From positions 1 through 64,000 of the forward strand of contig CATFEX010000015.1 in NCBI GenBank assembly GCA_949511625.1: a stretch of 64,000 nucleotides of DNA, in the 5' to 3' direction. Position 1 is the stretch's first letter; the number at the start of each line of letters is the position of its first letter. Source of the DNA: UBA11891 sp003533785. Lineage in GTDB: Bacteria > Bacteroidota > Bacteroidia > Flavobacteriales > Flavobacteriaceae. Below the pieces are notes generated by a model, which saw nothing but the letters and a program-made list of their open reading frames with translations, ran no database searches and was not told the DNA's origin. A program made the position numbers and the translations under genes. Shown in pieces: positions 53,103-61,660 of the stretch.

Positions 53103-53432
53103 AGAAGCCAAAGACCCCAACATTGGTATTCCATTTCAATAGGAGTTCGATATTTAAATTTTATTCATAATACAAGAACTTCCTCTGTTTCAGTTGAATT
53201 TTACATTCAAGAACAATTCATCTTCGAAAAATTATTTCAGAATAAACAAGGTTTTAACACATTATGTGAGGATTTGGAAATAGACTGGCAACCGCTTCAA
53301 GACAGGAAAGTCTTAACGATAGTAACCCACTTAAAATATGAATTGGACAATGCTTCTCAGCACAAAAAACATTATGAATGGTTAATAACCAAACGAGAGA
53401 CATTTGTGAGTACCCTAAAAAAATTGCACTAA
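53103..53432 (+). pseudogene. C-terminal remnant of a DUF4268 domain protein
   Basis: A 109-codon open stretch without any start codon at its front, bounded by TGA at 53100-53102 and ending in TAA. The conceptual peptide begins RPQHWYSISIGVRYLNFIHN, continues TRTSSVSVEFYIQEQFIFEKLFQ, and ends with a helical tail (KHYEWLITKRETFVSTLKK). This is the usual C-terminal DUF4268 domain pattern (HWYxxSIG, then VELYI, then KxFxxL), found in nuclease-like and defence-related proteins. The N-terminal part is missing, so it is a relic. It directly precedes the trhO promoter. Confidence 0.72.
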
Positions 53433-53440
53433 GAAATTCC

Positions 53441-53448
53441 TACCTTTG
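53441..53448 (+). promoter_or_regulatory. -7 promoter box of trhO
   Basis: TACCTTTG fits TAnnTTTG and lies 24 bases before the ATG at 53473, just beyond the DUF4268 remnant. Confidence 0.5.
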
Positions 53449-53472
53449 TTCCACACTTAAACCGTTGATAGC

Positions 53473-54504
53473 ATGCAACTGTACAACCACTTAAGTGCTG
53501 AAGAACGGCGTGGTTTAATTGCCCAAGCGGGGGAGGAACGGCTCACCCTATCGTTCTATCAGTACCATCAGATTGAAAACCCACAGCTTTTCCGCGACTT
53601 TCTATTCCTAAACTGGAATCCTCTAGAGGTGCTGGGCCGAATATATGTGGCCCATGAAGGCATCAACGCCCAGCTGTCGGTGCCAGCGCCCCGCTTCGAC
53701 GCCTTTAAAACCTTTTTGGATGAAATAGATTTTCTTCAGGGGGTCCGTTTGAATATTGCGGTGGAGCAAGACAACGAGTCCTTTTTAAAACTCACCATTA
53801 AAGTGCGGGACAAGATCGTGGCGGATGGTTTGAAAGACAGCACGTTTGATGTGACGAACAAGGGGATGCACGTGAATGCGAAAACCTTCAACGAGTTGCT
53901 CAACGACCCCAATACCCTTTGTGTGGACATGCGCAACCACTACGAAAGCGAGATCGGCCATTTTGAAGGAGCCATCACCCCAGATGTGGATACCTTCCGG
54001 GATTCCCTGCCCCTGATCGAAGAAGAACTGGCCGAACACAAAGCGGACAAAAATGTGGTGATGTATTGCACTGGAGGCATCCGCTGCGAAAAGGCCTCGG
54101 CCTATTTCAAACACAAGGGCTTTCAAAAGGTCTATCAGCTAGAGGGCGGGATCATCGAATACGCCCGTCAGGTGAAGGACCAGGGACTGGATAATAAATT
54201 CAAAGGGAAAAACTTTGTCTTCGACGAGCGGCGGGGAGAGCGCATTACCGAAGAGGTGATTGCCCAATGCCACCAATGCGGTGCCCCTTTCGATACCCAT
54301 GTGAACTGCGCAAACCAAGCTTGCCATCTGTTGTTTATCCAATGCGAGGCTTGCCAAGCCAAAACCCAAACTTGCTGTTCGGAAGCTTGTCAGGAGATCG
54401 TGAACCTGACGGATGCGGAACAGAAAAAGCGGCGCCAAGGCACCCACAACAGCAACAAAATCTTTAAAAAAGGACGCTCCAATGTCCTAAAATTTAAACA
54501 ATAA
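53473..54504 (+). CDS. trhO: tRNA uridine(34) hydroxylase TrhO (rhodanese domain)
   Basis: 343 residues. The N-terminal acylphosphatase-like domain (about 25-115; GRIYVAHEGINAQLSVP) is followed by a rhodanese domain (about 130-235) with the active-site Cys199 in MYCTGGIRCEKASAYF. A C-terminal zinc-type Cys cluster follows (CHQCGAPFD, CANQACHLLFIQCEACQ). TrhO makes 5-hydroxyuridine at position 34 of tRNAs using oxygen. With mnmG, it is the second U34-modifying enzyme in this window. Confidence 0.92.
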   Translation: MQLYNHLSAEERRGLIAQAGEERLTLSFYQYHQIENPQLFRDFLFLNWNPLEVLGRIYVAHEGINAQLSVPAPRFDAFKTFLDEIDFLQGVRLNIAVEQDNESFLKLTIKVRDKIVADGLKDSTFDVTNKGMHVNAKTFNELLNDPNTLCVDMRNHYESEIGHFEGAITPDVDTFRDSLPLIEEELAEHKADKNVVMYCTGGIRCEKASAYFKHKGFQKVYQLEGGIIEYARQVKDQGLDNKFKGKNFVFDERRGERITEEVIAQCHQCGAPFDTHVNCANQACHLLFIQCEACQAKTQTCCSEACQEIVNLTDAEQKKRRQGTHNSNKIFKKGRSNVLKFKQ

Positions 54505-54542
54505 ATTAAGAAAATCGGAGTCGCCCCAAGGCGGAATATCCC

Positions 54543-54550
54543 GTATCTTT
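54543..54550 (+). promoter_or_regulatory. Probable -7 promoter box of ricT-gldH-PBP1A
   Basis: TATCTTTA differs from TAnnTTTG only at the last base and lies 18 bases before the ricT ATG at 54569. It is the only candidate for the three-gene run. Confidence 0.35.
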
Positions 54551-54568
54551 ATCCACTAATATATCACT

Positions 54569-55738
54569 ATGAGTTGTAGTAATTGTTCCACGGCCAACGG
54601 CACCCCAAGGGGTTGCCAATCCAATGGGACCTGCGGAACAGACAGCTGCAACAAACTCACCGTGCACGATTGGCTGGAGAACATGGTCTTGCCGGCCGGA
54701 CAACAACCCTTCCGAATTGCAGAGGTGCGTTTTAAAAACTCCCGCAAAGGATTCTATCGTTTTTTGGAAGCCATGCGCCCCTCCATCGGTGAGGCGGTGG
54801 TAACGGAAGTAGCCCCTGCGGGTTACGATGTGGGTCGGGTGACATTGACTGGGGAATTGGTTCGTTTTCAAATGAAGAAGAAGAAAGTGGATCCCGAGAC
54901 AGAGCAACTGCCCAGCCTGCTCCGCAAGGCCACAGATCGCGACTTGGAGGTGTGGCAGCAAGCACGTAACAAAGAACAGGAAGTACAAAAACGCGCCCGA
55001 GAATTGGCACTTCGCCTAAACCTGCAGATGAAACTCTCCGATGTGGAATTTCAAGGGGACGGCAAAAAAGCCACGTTCTATTATACCGCAGAACAGCGAG
55101 TAGATTTCCGCCAGTTGATTAAAGATATGGCCAAGGCGTTTGGCATCCGGATTGAAATGCGCCAGATTGGACTGCGGCTGGAAGCCTCGCGCTTGGGCGG
55201 CATTGGCTCTTGTGGCCGCGAATTGTGTTGTTCAACTTGGTTGACAGATTTTCGTTCCGTATCCACGGCAGCAGCACGCTATCAGCAATTGTCGCTAAAC
55301 CCTCAAAAGCTGTCAGGTCAGTGCGGCAAGTTAAAGTGTTGTTTGAATTTTGAATTAGACGCCTATCGTTCTGCATTGAAAGAGTTTCCAAAGATGGAAA
55401 CCAAGTTGAAAACAGAAAAAGGGCTGGCGATCTGTCAAAAAATGGATATTTTCAAGGGCCTCTTATGGTATACCTATAAAGACGAGTGGATGCAATGGCA
55501 CGAGCTAACAGCCGAGGCGGCCCAAAAAATTATTGCTAAAAACAAAAATGGCGAAGTAGTGACGGCGCTGGAAGACTACAGCCAAGAAGAAAAAACAGAA
55601 GTGAAGGCGGTAGCCTTTGAAAATGTGGTGGGGCAAGACAGTTTGTATCGTTTTGACCGACCTCGCTCCCGTAACAAAAAACGAAGCGGCAACCGCAATC
55701 GCAACCGTCGCCGCTCCCGATCCAATGATTCGAAGTAG
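54569..55738 (+). CDS. ricT: PSP1/RicT family regulatory protein
   Basis: 389 residues. A cysteine-rich start (SCSNCSTANGTPRGCQ) precedes the PSP1 domain (about 85-290). The conserved Cys motif is present in GGIGSCGRELCCSTWLTDF and LSGQCGKLKCCLNFELDAY, the latter giving the iron-sulfur ligands in RicT. The C-terminus is Arg/Lys/Asn-rich and unstructured. RicT in Bacillus works with RicA/F in an Fe-S complex that directs RNA cleavage by RNase Y. In Flavobacteriia it is typically next to gldH, as here; the gldH ATG lies inside its last codons. Confidence 0.88.
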   Translation: MSCSNCSTANGTPRGCQSNGTCGTDSCNKLTVHDWLENMVLPAGQQPFRIAEVRFKNSRKGFYRFLEAMRPSIGEAVVTEVAPAGYDVGRVTLTGELVRFQMKKKKVDPETEQLPSLLRKATDRDLEVWQQARNKEQEVQKRARELALRLNLQMKLSDVEFQGDGKKATFYYTAEQRVDFRQLIKDMAKAFGIRIEMRQIGLRLEASRLGGIGSCGRELCCSTWLTDFRSVSTAAARYQQLSLNPQKLSGQCGKLKCCLNFELDAYRSALKEFPKMETKLKTEKGLAICQKMDIFKGLLWYTYKDEWMQWHELTAEAAQKIIAKNKNGEVVTALEDYSQEEKTEVKAVAFENVVGQDSLYRFDRPRSRNKKRSGNRNRNRRRSRSNDSK

Positions 55739-56198
55739 TTCCTTATTGATCCTTTTTTGTTTGGGGGCTTGTATGCCTTCGACAGACGCAATGCGTTTTG
55801 ACCAAGCATTCGGTGATGGATGGGATGAGACAGCCCGCTTTGAAGTTCCGCAGACTCCTTCAGGATCCTACGACCTATTCCTTCACCTTAGAAACGACAA
55901 CCGCTATCCCTATGCCAATATTTTCGTTATCGCCCGACTGATAGCAGACCAGGGGGTTGTGCACACCGATACGCTGGAGTATGCCATGGCTTCTCCTGAG
56001 GGGCAATGGCTGGGAACAGGTTTTGCCGAGGTGAAAGAGAGCAAGCTCTATTGGCTGGAAAACCAACGTTTGGAAGAACAACAGCAGTATCAAATTGAAG
56101 TGGAACAAGTCCAAAGGGCCCAGGGCGCAGTAGAAGGACATGGCTCCCTGCCCGGCATCGTGAGCGTAGGCTATTCTTTAGTACCCCATACAGAATGA
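55725..56198 (+). CDS. gldH: Gliding motility lipoprotein GldH
   Basis: 157 residues from the ATG at 55725, overlapping ricT by 14 bases. The signal ends at CLGAC (Cys16). The body, GSYDLFLHLRNDNRYPYANIFVIA, HTDTLEYAMASPEGQWLGTGF and VKESKLYWLE, matches GldH. It is an outer-membrane-associated lipoprotein needed for gliding in Flavobacterium. The TGA overlaps the ATG of PBP1A. Confidence 0.87.
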   Translation: MIRSSSLLILFCLGACMPSTDAMRFDQAFGDGWDETARFEVPQTPSGSYDLFLHLRNDNRYPYANIFVIARLIADQGVVHTDTLEYAMASPEGQWLGTGFAEVKESKLYWLENQRLEEQQQYQIEVEQVQRAQGAVEGHGSLPGIVSVGYSLVPHTE

Positions 56199-58519
56199 AA
56201 AGAAAGGAATTGACTTTGGGGATGCGAAAATACCGCCGCCCTCTTAAAATCTTTTGGTTGCTCTTTTTGGCAGGAGTGCTCTTGGTGGTTGGGCTTTTCG
56301 GATTTGCTGCCCTTGGGATACTTGGCCCCATGCCGGAGTTGGAACAGTTGGAAAACCCAGACACTAATTTGGCGACGCAAATTCTTTCGGCCGACGGGGT
56401 AGAGTTGGGCAAGTATTATTTGAGAGACAATCGCACGCCCATTACCTATAAAGAATTGCCAAAGGAATTGGTTACGGCCTTAATCGCTACGGAAGACGAA
56501 CGTTTCTACAGTCATTCGGGAATCGATTGGCGGGGAACATTAAGAGCGTTGTTCTACTTGGGCAAAAAAGGAGGAGCCAGCACGATCACTCAGCAGCTCG
56601 CACGGCAATTGTTTGTGGGTGTGCGCTCTAGAAATAAAAAAGAAGCCCTGCTTCAGAAAGTGAAAGAATGGGTGCTTTCGGTTCAGTTGGAACGCCGCTA
56701 CACTAAAAACGAATTGATTGCCATGTACCTCAATATCTACGATTTTGGGTACAATGCCGATGGAGTACAATCGGCGGCGCGCATCTATTTCGATAAAACT
56801 CCACAGGAACTCAATATTCAAGAATGTGCCATGTTGGTGGGCATGCTTAAGAATTCGTCCTTGTACAACCCCATTCGTCGTCCCGAGCGTGTGAAAACAC
56901 GCCGCAATGTGGTCTTTAATCAAATGTTGCGAAACGATTACCTCGGTGAAGCTGCCTATGACTCGTTGCAAGCCCTACCGATAGAGATAAATTTTACCCC
57001 CCAATCCCATCGAGAAGGACTGGCGACCTATTTCCGAGCCTACCTCAAAGAATTTATGGACGATTGGATCGCTAAGAATGAGAAACCCAACGGAGAAAAA
57101 TACAATCTCTATGGAGACGGACTAAAAATATACACCACCATCGATTCCCGACTCCAAGCGCTTGGCGAACAATCGGTGACTGCTCATATGAAGAACCTCC
57201 AAAGGGAATTCTTCCTCCAAAATACAGAAGAAATGAATCCCACCGCTCCTTTTCTCGACCTGCGAGAGGGCCAGGTAGATACGCTACTGTTGTTCACCGC
57301 TCGACGTTCGGAACGCTGGCGCAAACGCCGCGTGGCTGGGTGGGAAGAAGATCAAATCTGGGAAGACTTTAAAAAACCGGTAGCGATGGAAGTATTTAGC
57401 TGGGAAGGTGAAATTGACACCTTGATGACTCCCTTGGATTCCATTCGGTATTACAAGCACTTTCTACGGGCCTCCTTGATGTCGATGGAACCTCAAACGG
57501 GCCATGTCAAAGCCTGGGTAGGCGGGTATAACTATAAGCACTTTCAATACGATCAAGTGAAGCAAGGACGCCGGCAAATTGGCTCAACCTTTAAGCCCTT
57601 CTTATACGCCACGGCCATTGACCAACTAAAATTATCCCCCTGCGACTCCTTGCCCGATGCACTCTATTGCGTTGAACCATTCAAGCATGGTAACGACGAG
57701 GCTTGGTGTCCAAAAAACTCAGGAGATCGCTATGGTCGAACCCGAACGCTAAAGAATGCATTGGCCAATTCAGTGAATACAATTTCAGCGCGTTTGATGG
57801 ACAAAGTGGGCCCACGTCCCATCATCAACCTGGCACGAAAAATGGGGATTCGTTCTCGCTTGCCGGCCGTCCCTTCCATCGCTCTAGGAACACCAGATAT
57901 TAGTCTGTTTGAAATGGTGGGCGCTTATGGAACTTTTGCCAACCAAGGCATTTATGTGAAGCCGACGATGGTCACCCGGATTGAGGATAAAAACGGAATG
58001 GCCGTCTATGAAGTGGTCCCCGAAACAAGAGACGTACTCAGTGCCGAAACGGCCTATGTGACCCTAAACCTGATGCAAGGGGTTACCGAAGCGGGTTCGG
58101 GAGCCCGACTGCGACATGCAGGCTTGGAGAAAACCAACTACATCTACGAAAAAGTAATCACGGGCTATCCCTATATTTTTGAAAATCCGATAGCTGGGAA
58201 AACAGGAACAACGCAAAACCAAAGCGACGGCTGGTTCATGGGAATGGTTCCCAATTTGGTAACAGGGGTATGGGTTGGCGGAGAAGACCGTTCGATTCAC
58301 TTTGAAGAAATTGGATTTGGGCAAGGAGCTACGATGGCACTCCCGATCTGGGGACTCTTCATGAAATCGGTTTATGAAAACGAAGATTTGGGGATTTCTC
58401 AGGAGGCGTTTTTGGAACCCGAAATACTGACGATTCCCCTGGACTGTGAAGCTTTGGCCGAGGAACGGTTGCTTCAAACAACTACCGAAGAAGAAGATTT
58501 GGACGATCTGGGATTCTAA
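56195..58519 (+). CDS. Penicillin-binding protein 1A (bifunctional)
   Basis: 774 residues. One membrane anchor (about 22-45), a GT51 glycosyltransferase domain (ATEDERFYSHSGIDWRGTLRAL; GGASTITQQLARQLF), a central linker (about 270-410), and a class A transpeptidase domain with SxxK in GSTFKPFLYATAID, SVN in ANSVNTISARL and KTGTTQNQSDGWFMG. It polymerises and cross-links peptidoglycan. The last four bases CTAA also carry the stop of the convergent queD gene. Confidence 0.94.
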   Translation: MKRKELTLGMRKYRRPLKIFWLLFLAGVLLVVGLFGFAALGILGPMPELEQLENPDTNLATQILSADGVELGKYYLRDNRTPITYKELPKELVTALIATEDERFYSHSGIDWRGTLRALFYLGKKGGASTITQQLARQLFVGVRSRNKKEALLQKVKEWVLSVQLERRYTKNELIAMYLNIYDFGYNADGVQSAARIYFDKTPQELNIQECAMLVGMLKNSSLYNPIRRPERVKTRRNVVFNQMLRNDYLGEAAYDSLQALPIEINFTPQSHREGLATYFRAYLKEFMDDWIAKNEKPNGEKYNLYGDGLKIYTTIDSRLQALGEQSVTAHMKNLQREFFLQNTEEMNPTAPFLDLREGQVDTLLLFTARRSERWRKRRVAGWEEDQIWEDFKKPVAMEVFSWEGEIDTLMTPLDSIRYYKHFLRASLMSMEPQTGHVKAWVGGYNYKHFQYDQVKQGRRQIGSTFKPFLYATAIDQLKLSPCDSLPDALYCVEPFKHGNDEAWCPKNSGDRYGRTRTLKNALANSVNTISARLMDKVGPRPIINLARKMGIRSRLPAVPSIALGTPDISLFEMVGAYGTFANQGIYVKPTMVTRIEDKNGMAVYEVVPETRDVLSAETAYVTLNLMQGVTEAGSGARLRHAGLEKTNYIYEKVITGYPYIFENPIAGKTGTTQNQSDGWFMGMVPNLVTGVWVGGEDRSIHFEEIGFGQGATMALPIWGLFMKSVYENEDLGISQEAFLEPEILTIPLDCEALAEERLLQTTTEEEDLDDLGF

Positions 58520-58965
58520 TTGTCCGAAGCATACCACTCGGCAAAAGCCGTTTGAGTTTCCCTTAATTTCAAACTAAAGAGAACTACTTTTTTGGGGAGT
58601 AGGCCTTTCAATCTTTGGGCAAAATCCACAAGCATCAATTCACAGGTGGGCGGATAGTCTACTCGAACCACTTTGTGACCCATGGCCTCCATCTCATCGG
58701 CTAGTTTTTTATGAGGGCTTGTGATATTAAGCACCGTGGCGTGGTCAAAGACCTCCACAAGGTTAGGTTTCACTATTTTCTTTAGATCCGAAAAATCGAT
58801 GAGCATTCCATTTTTGGGATGCTTGGCATCCTCTCGAGGCGTTCCAATAAGGGTCACCTCTAACTTGTAGGAGTGTCCATGAACATTTTTGCAAAGACCA
58901 TCGTGGCCATAGAGGGCATGACCGGTTTCAAAAGTAAATTCTTTGGTAATTCTAATATTAGCCAT
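58516..58965 (-). CDS. queD: 6-carboxytetrahydropterin synthase QueD-type
   Basis: 149 residues. Zinc-binding histidines occur in FETGHALYGHDGLCKNVHGHSY, with the catalytic Cys in LCKNVHGH. FDHATVLN and the late Glu in KLRETQTAFAEW complete the site. It makes 6-carboxytetrahydropterin for queuosine, the hypermodified base of tRNA wobble position. The PTPS family also includes tetrahydrobiopterin enzymes; QueD is more likely here. It overlaps the 3' end of the enoyl-CoA hydratase gene by 8 bases and shares its transcript. Confidence 0.88.
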   Translation of the reverse strand: MANIRITKEFTFETGHALYGHDGLCKNVHGHSYKLEVTLIGTPREDAKHPKNGMLIDFSDLKKIVKPNLVEVFDHATVLNITSPHKKLADEMEAMGHKVVRVDYPPTCELMLVDFAQRLKGLLPKKVVLFSLKLRETQTAFAEWYASDN

Positions 58966-59710
58966 GAGTATTTTTTAAAATCGTTTGACAGTGTTCAGAG
59001 AGGGCTAGTTTTCCAGTGATGGCTGCTTTTTCTGGGAGCAACTCCTCCCAATGAGCAGTATCGTTCCAGTGAAGGGAATTGAGTTGTTTTAAGGCATTGG
59101 TTCCATAACTAGCCAAGCGTTGTGATAGCGCAGCAACTTGGGTATCGAGGCTTTCAATATCAGGGCAGCATTCTGCATAAAGGCCTTGGACATGAGCCCA
59201 CTGGCCCGAACGCCAGTTGGCGCTGTCAAGCGAAAGTTGATTGAAGGCGGTTTTACCTATTTTTCTACTCACAGCGGGTTCTATCACATAGGGCCCTATG
59301 CCAATAGACAATTCGGATAACCGAATGCTTGCAGCCTCTGTGGCCAGCGCATAGTCACATGCGGCGACTAAACCAATGCCACCTCCTACCACCTTGCCTT
59401 GAACCCGAGCGATGACAAACTTGGAACATTTTCGTAAGTGGTTGATCAAATGAGCAAAACCCATAAAAAAAGCCGTACTGGATTCCAGTGTATCCACCTT
59501 TTTTAGAGCACTCAACGAAGCCCCCCCACAGAAAGCGCGATCGCCTTCACTTTGAATAACAATGACTTTGGCTTCGGGATTGCGATCTGTTTCTCGAAGC
59601 AATTCGCAAAAGTCATGCAGCATTTCTGGACTTAGCGAATTGGCTGCAGAATGACCAAAGGTGATGGTGCCGATTTGATTTTGAATTTCAAGCGTTAGGG
59701 TTCCGTCCAT
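58958..59710 (-). CDS. Enoyl-CoA hydratase/isomerase family protein
   Basis: 250 residues of the crotonase fold. The first oxyanion loop is DRAFCGGASLSAL and the second ARVQGKVVGGGIGLVAACDYALATEAASIRLSELSIGIGP, shown whole only here by its parts VVGGGIGLVAACD and LSELSIGIGP. The position of the second catalytic Glu is occupied in the ELSIG segment. The substrate could be an enoyl-CoA of fatty-acid or amino-acid breakdown. Its mRNA is predicted leaderless. It precedes queD in the same transcript. Confidence 0.87.
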   Translation of the reverse strand: MDGTLTLEIQNQIGTITFGHSAANSLSPEMLHDFCELLRETDRNPEAKVIVIQSEGDRAFCGGASLSALKKVDTLESSTAFFMGFAHLINHLRKCSKFVIARVQGKVVGGGIGLVAACDYALATEAASIRLSELSIGIGPYVIEPAVSRKIGKTAFNQLSLDSANWRSGQWAHVQGLYAECCPDIESLDTQVAALSQRLASYGTNALKQLNSLHWNDTAHWEELLPEKAAITGKLALSEHCQTILKNTHG

Positions 59711-59714
59711 AAGA

Positions 59715-59722
59715 CAAAATTA
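59715..59722 (-). promoter_or_regulatory. -7 promoter box of the enoyl-CoA hydratase gene, 4 bases from its start
   Basis: TAATTTTG on the minus strand fits TAnnTTTG. TCTT alone separates it from the ATG at 59710. Confidence 0.5.
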
Positions 59723-59917
59723 CGGATTCTTGAACTCCTATTGTTTTTGGAAACCTAAAATCCGAATGATCCCTTCTTTCCCAATACCATAAAGAGCAAA
59801 AACCCAGCGCAGTAATTCGCTTAGAATACAAGTAATATGCTTGCGAAGAGTATTGATTAGGGATTTTTTGGATGTTATTTTATGGTAAAGAAAAAAGCAA
59901 TACGCTCTAAAAGTATG

Positions 59918-59925
59918 TACCTTTG
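59918..59925 (+). promoter_or_regulatory. -7 promoter box of the universal stress protein gene
   Basis: TACCTTTG fits TAnnTTTG with 13 bases to the ATG at 59939. It favours this start over the in-frame ATG at 59882 and 59915, both upstream of or within the promoter. Confidence 0.5.
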
Positions 59926-59938
59926 GAAAAACTTCTTC

Positions 59939-60745
59939 ATGAAAAATATCCTTGTGCCGATAGGGATTTCCCCTGAAGTTTCTAACTGTTTACAATATGC
60001 CATTGATTTGGCGGAGCACTTTGGGAGCACGCTCTATATAGTGGACGCTTATCCCTCAGGAATTCCGACCACCAGTATTGCAAATGTCAAAGGCATTCTG
60101 AAAGAAAAAACATTCAACCGCTTAAAAGAGGTAATCCATCAAGTCGATCGCAAAGGATTCGATATTCAATATGTGGCGCAGAATGGAGACTTAGTGAGTG
60201 CGGTTCGTTCGCTGGACCGCAAAGTGCACCTAGACATGATCGTAGTGACGCCTCAGAACAACGATATTTCAGATGAGGTTTTCTTGGGGAAAGTAGCAGG
60301 GAGTTTGATCAAACGTACCGAAGTTCCTGTGATGGTAGCCCCTATTGGGGCTCGATTCAATCCACCAAAACGAATGTTGTGGGCCTTTAAAAAGGGTCAG
60401 GTTCAAAATCCCAAAACTTTGGGACCCTTGCATGTATTGCAAAAAAAGTTTAAACTAGAGATTCACGGATTGTTAGTGAAGACCCCAGGACATCGCCCCA
60501 AGGATTTGGATATGGATGCGGCTGTTGGCGCTACTCTAGTAACCGAACCGACAGTGACTTCCAATGCCACGACCTACCAAGCCGTATTGGAACATTTTCA
60601 CAGCCACGAACCCGACTTATTGACTGTGTTTAGACGGGAAAGAGGATTTTTTGAGAAATTGTGGGAAACGAATGTAGTGTACAAACGCGAATTCTATTGC
60701 TCCGTTCCCCTTTTGGTCCTCAAGCACCGTTCTCAGTACCGTTAG
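59939..60745 (+). CDS. Universal stress protein family protein
   Basis: 268 residues from the ATG at 59939 (MKNILVPIGISPEVSNCLQY). The N-terminal half is a UspA-like domain (about 1-140; ILVPIGISP, then DMIVVTPQNN, VAGSLIKRTEVPVMVAP). The second half is a degenerate repeat of the same fold. The ATP-binding GxxGS motif is only loosely kept as GKVAGSLIKR. The LpxR-like gene starts 3 bases after. Confidence 0.83.
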   Translation: MKNILVPIGISPEVSNCLQYAIDLAEHFGSTLYIVDAYPSGIPTTSIANVKGILKEKTFNRLKEVIHQVDRKGFDIQYVAQNGDLVSAVRSLDRKVHLDMIVVTPQNNDISDEVFLGKVAGSLIKRTEVPVMVAPIGARFNPPKRMLWAFKKGQVQNPKTLGPLHVLQKKFKLEIHGLLVKTPGHRPKDLDMDAAVGATLVTEPTVTSNATTYQAVLEHFHSHEPDLLTVFRRERGFFEKLWETNVVYKREFYCSVPLLVLKHRSQYR

Positions 60746-60748
60746 TCG

Positions 60749-61639
60749 ATGCGATCGCAGGCTTTCTTTTTGTTTTTGTACTGGTTGTGCTTTACGGGTT
60801 GGAGTCAGTCTCAGCTTACTTTAAGCGTGGATAACGACCTCTACTTTAAGACCGACTATTACTACTCAAGTGGTTTGTTTTTGAGCCATGGAAAGGAAAT
60901 CCAAAAAGACAGCAGCCGGCTAGAACGCCACTTCTCTGAGTGGAAACTGGGACAAATGATATATAATCCCTCTAAACGGTATGCCACCGAGCTTGAATCC
61001 TTGGACTACCCTTTTAGTGGATATTTATTTTTACGCCATCAGAAAGAAAAAATTATCCTCAACAAACGAGGGTATCAGTACACCATTGAGCTGGGCGTGT
61101 CGGGAGACGCTTCGCTGGCCAAAGCGGCCCAAAACCTATACCACGAGTGGATCCTCAATCTTCCTCCTTTAAGTTGGACTGCCGCCATGCCACAACAGTT
61201 TCATTTAGGCGTAGGTGGTAACTATTTTCAAAGCCTAGCTTTAGGCGACTATCTGGCTTTGGTGCCAGACGTTCGGGGAACGCTATCCACCTACCAAACT
61301 CGAGCTGCTCTTCGCTTGGGCTTGGTGGTTGGGTCGACCGCTAAAATACCCTTTGACTTTAGTCCACTATTGAATGCTCAAAAAGGGTGGGGGCTCTATG
61401 TGGCTTGGCAACAGGAATATGTGGCTCACGACTTTCCTTTGGAAGGGGGTCTTTTTAATGATGCTGCGGTATTCACTATGCAACCCAATCGGGGAAGAGA
61501 TCGTTTGGAGTGCGGGGCGGTAGTCCACAATCGAGATTGGAAAATACAAGCGTCCTACTATTCTTCGAGTCAAGACACACCTGGTCAAAGGCATCCTCGG
61601 CACAAGTATCTAAACATTCAAATAAGCAGATTTTTTTAG
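60749..61639 (+). CDS. LpxR-like outer-membrane lipid A deacylase family protein
   Basis: 296 residues with a Sec signal (FFLFLYWLCFTGWSQSQ). SVDNDLYFKTDYYYSSGLFLSHG at the front of the mature chain, shown here as DNDLYFKTDYYYSSGL, matches the conserved Asn-Asp active-site region of LpxR (DUF2219). The rest consists of alternating strands, ending in an aromatic residue (ISRFF), as in beta-barrels. Salmonella LpxR removes an acyl pair from lipid A; activity here is inferred. It is co-transcribed with the universal stress protein gene. Confidence 0.82.
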   Translation: MRSQAFFLFLYWLCFTGWSQSQLTLSVDNDLYFKTDYYYSSGLFLSHGKEIQKDSSRLERHFSEWKLGQMIYNPSKRYATELESLDYPFSGYLFLRHQKEKIILNKRGYQYTIELGVSGDASLAKAAQNLYHEWILNLPPLSWTAAMPQQFHLGVGGNYFQSLALGDYLALVPDVRGTLSTYQTRAALRLGLVVGSTAKIPFDFSPLLNAQKGWGLYVAWQQEYVAHDFPLEGGLFNDAAVFTMQPNRGRDRLECGAVVHNRDWKIQASYYSSSQDTPGQRHPRHKYLNIQISRFF

Positions 61640-61660
61640 CTTTACGTAAATTCAGAACGT

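Noticed and set aside
59738..59890. Open, protein-like minus-strand stretch between the enoyl-CoA hydratase and universal stress protein genes
   Set aside because: About 50 codons with no ATG, GTG or TTG start in frame and no recognised family; may be chance or a faint relic.
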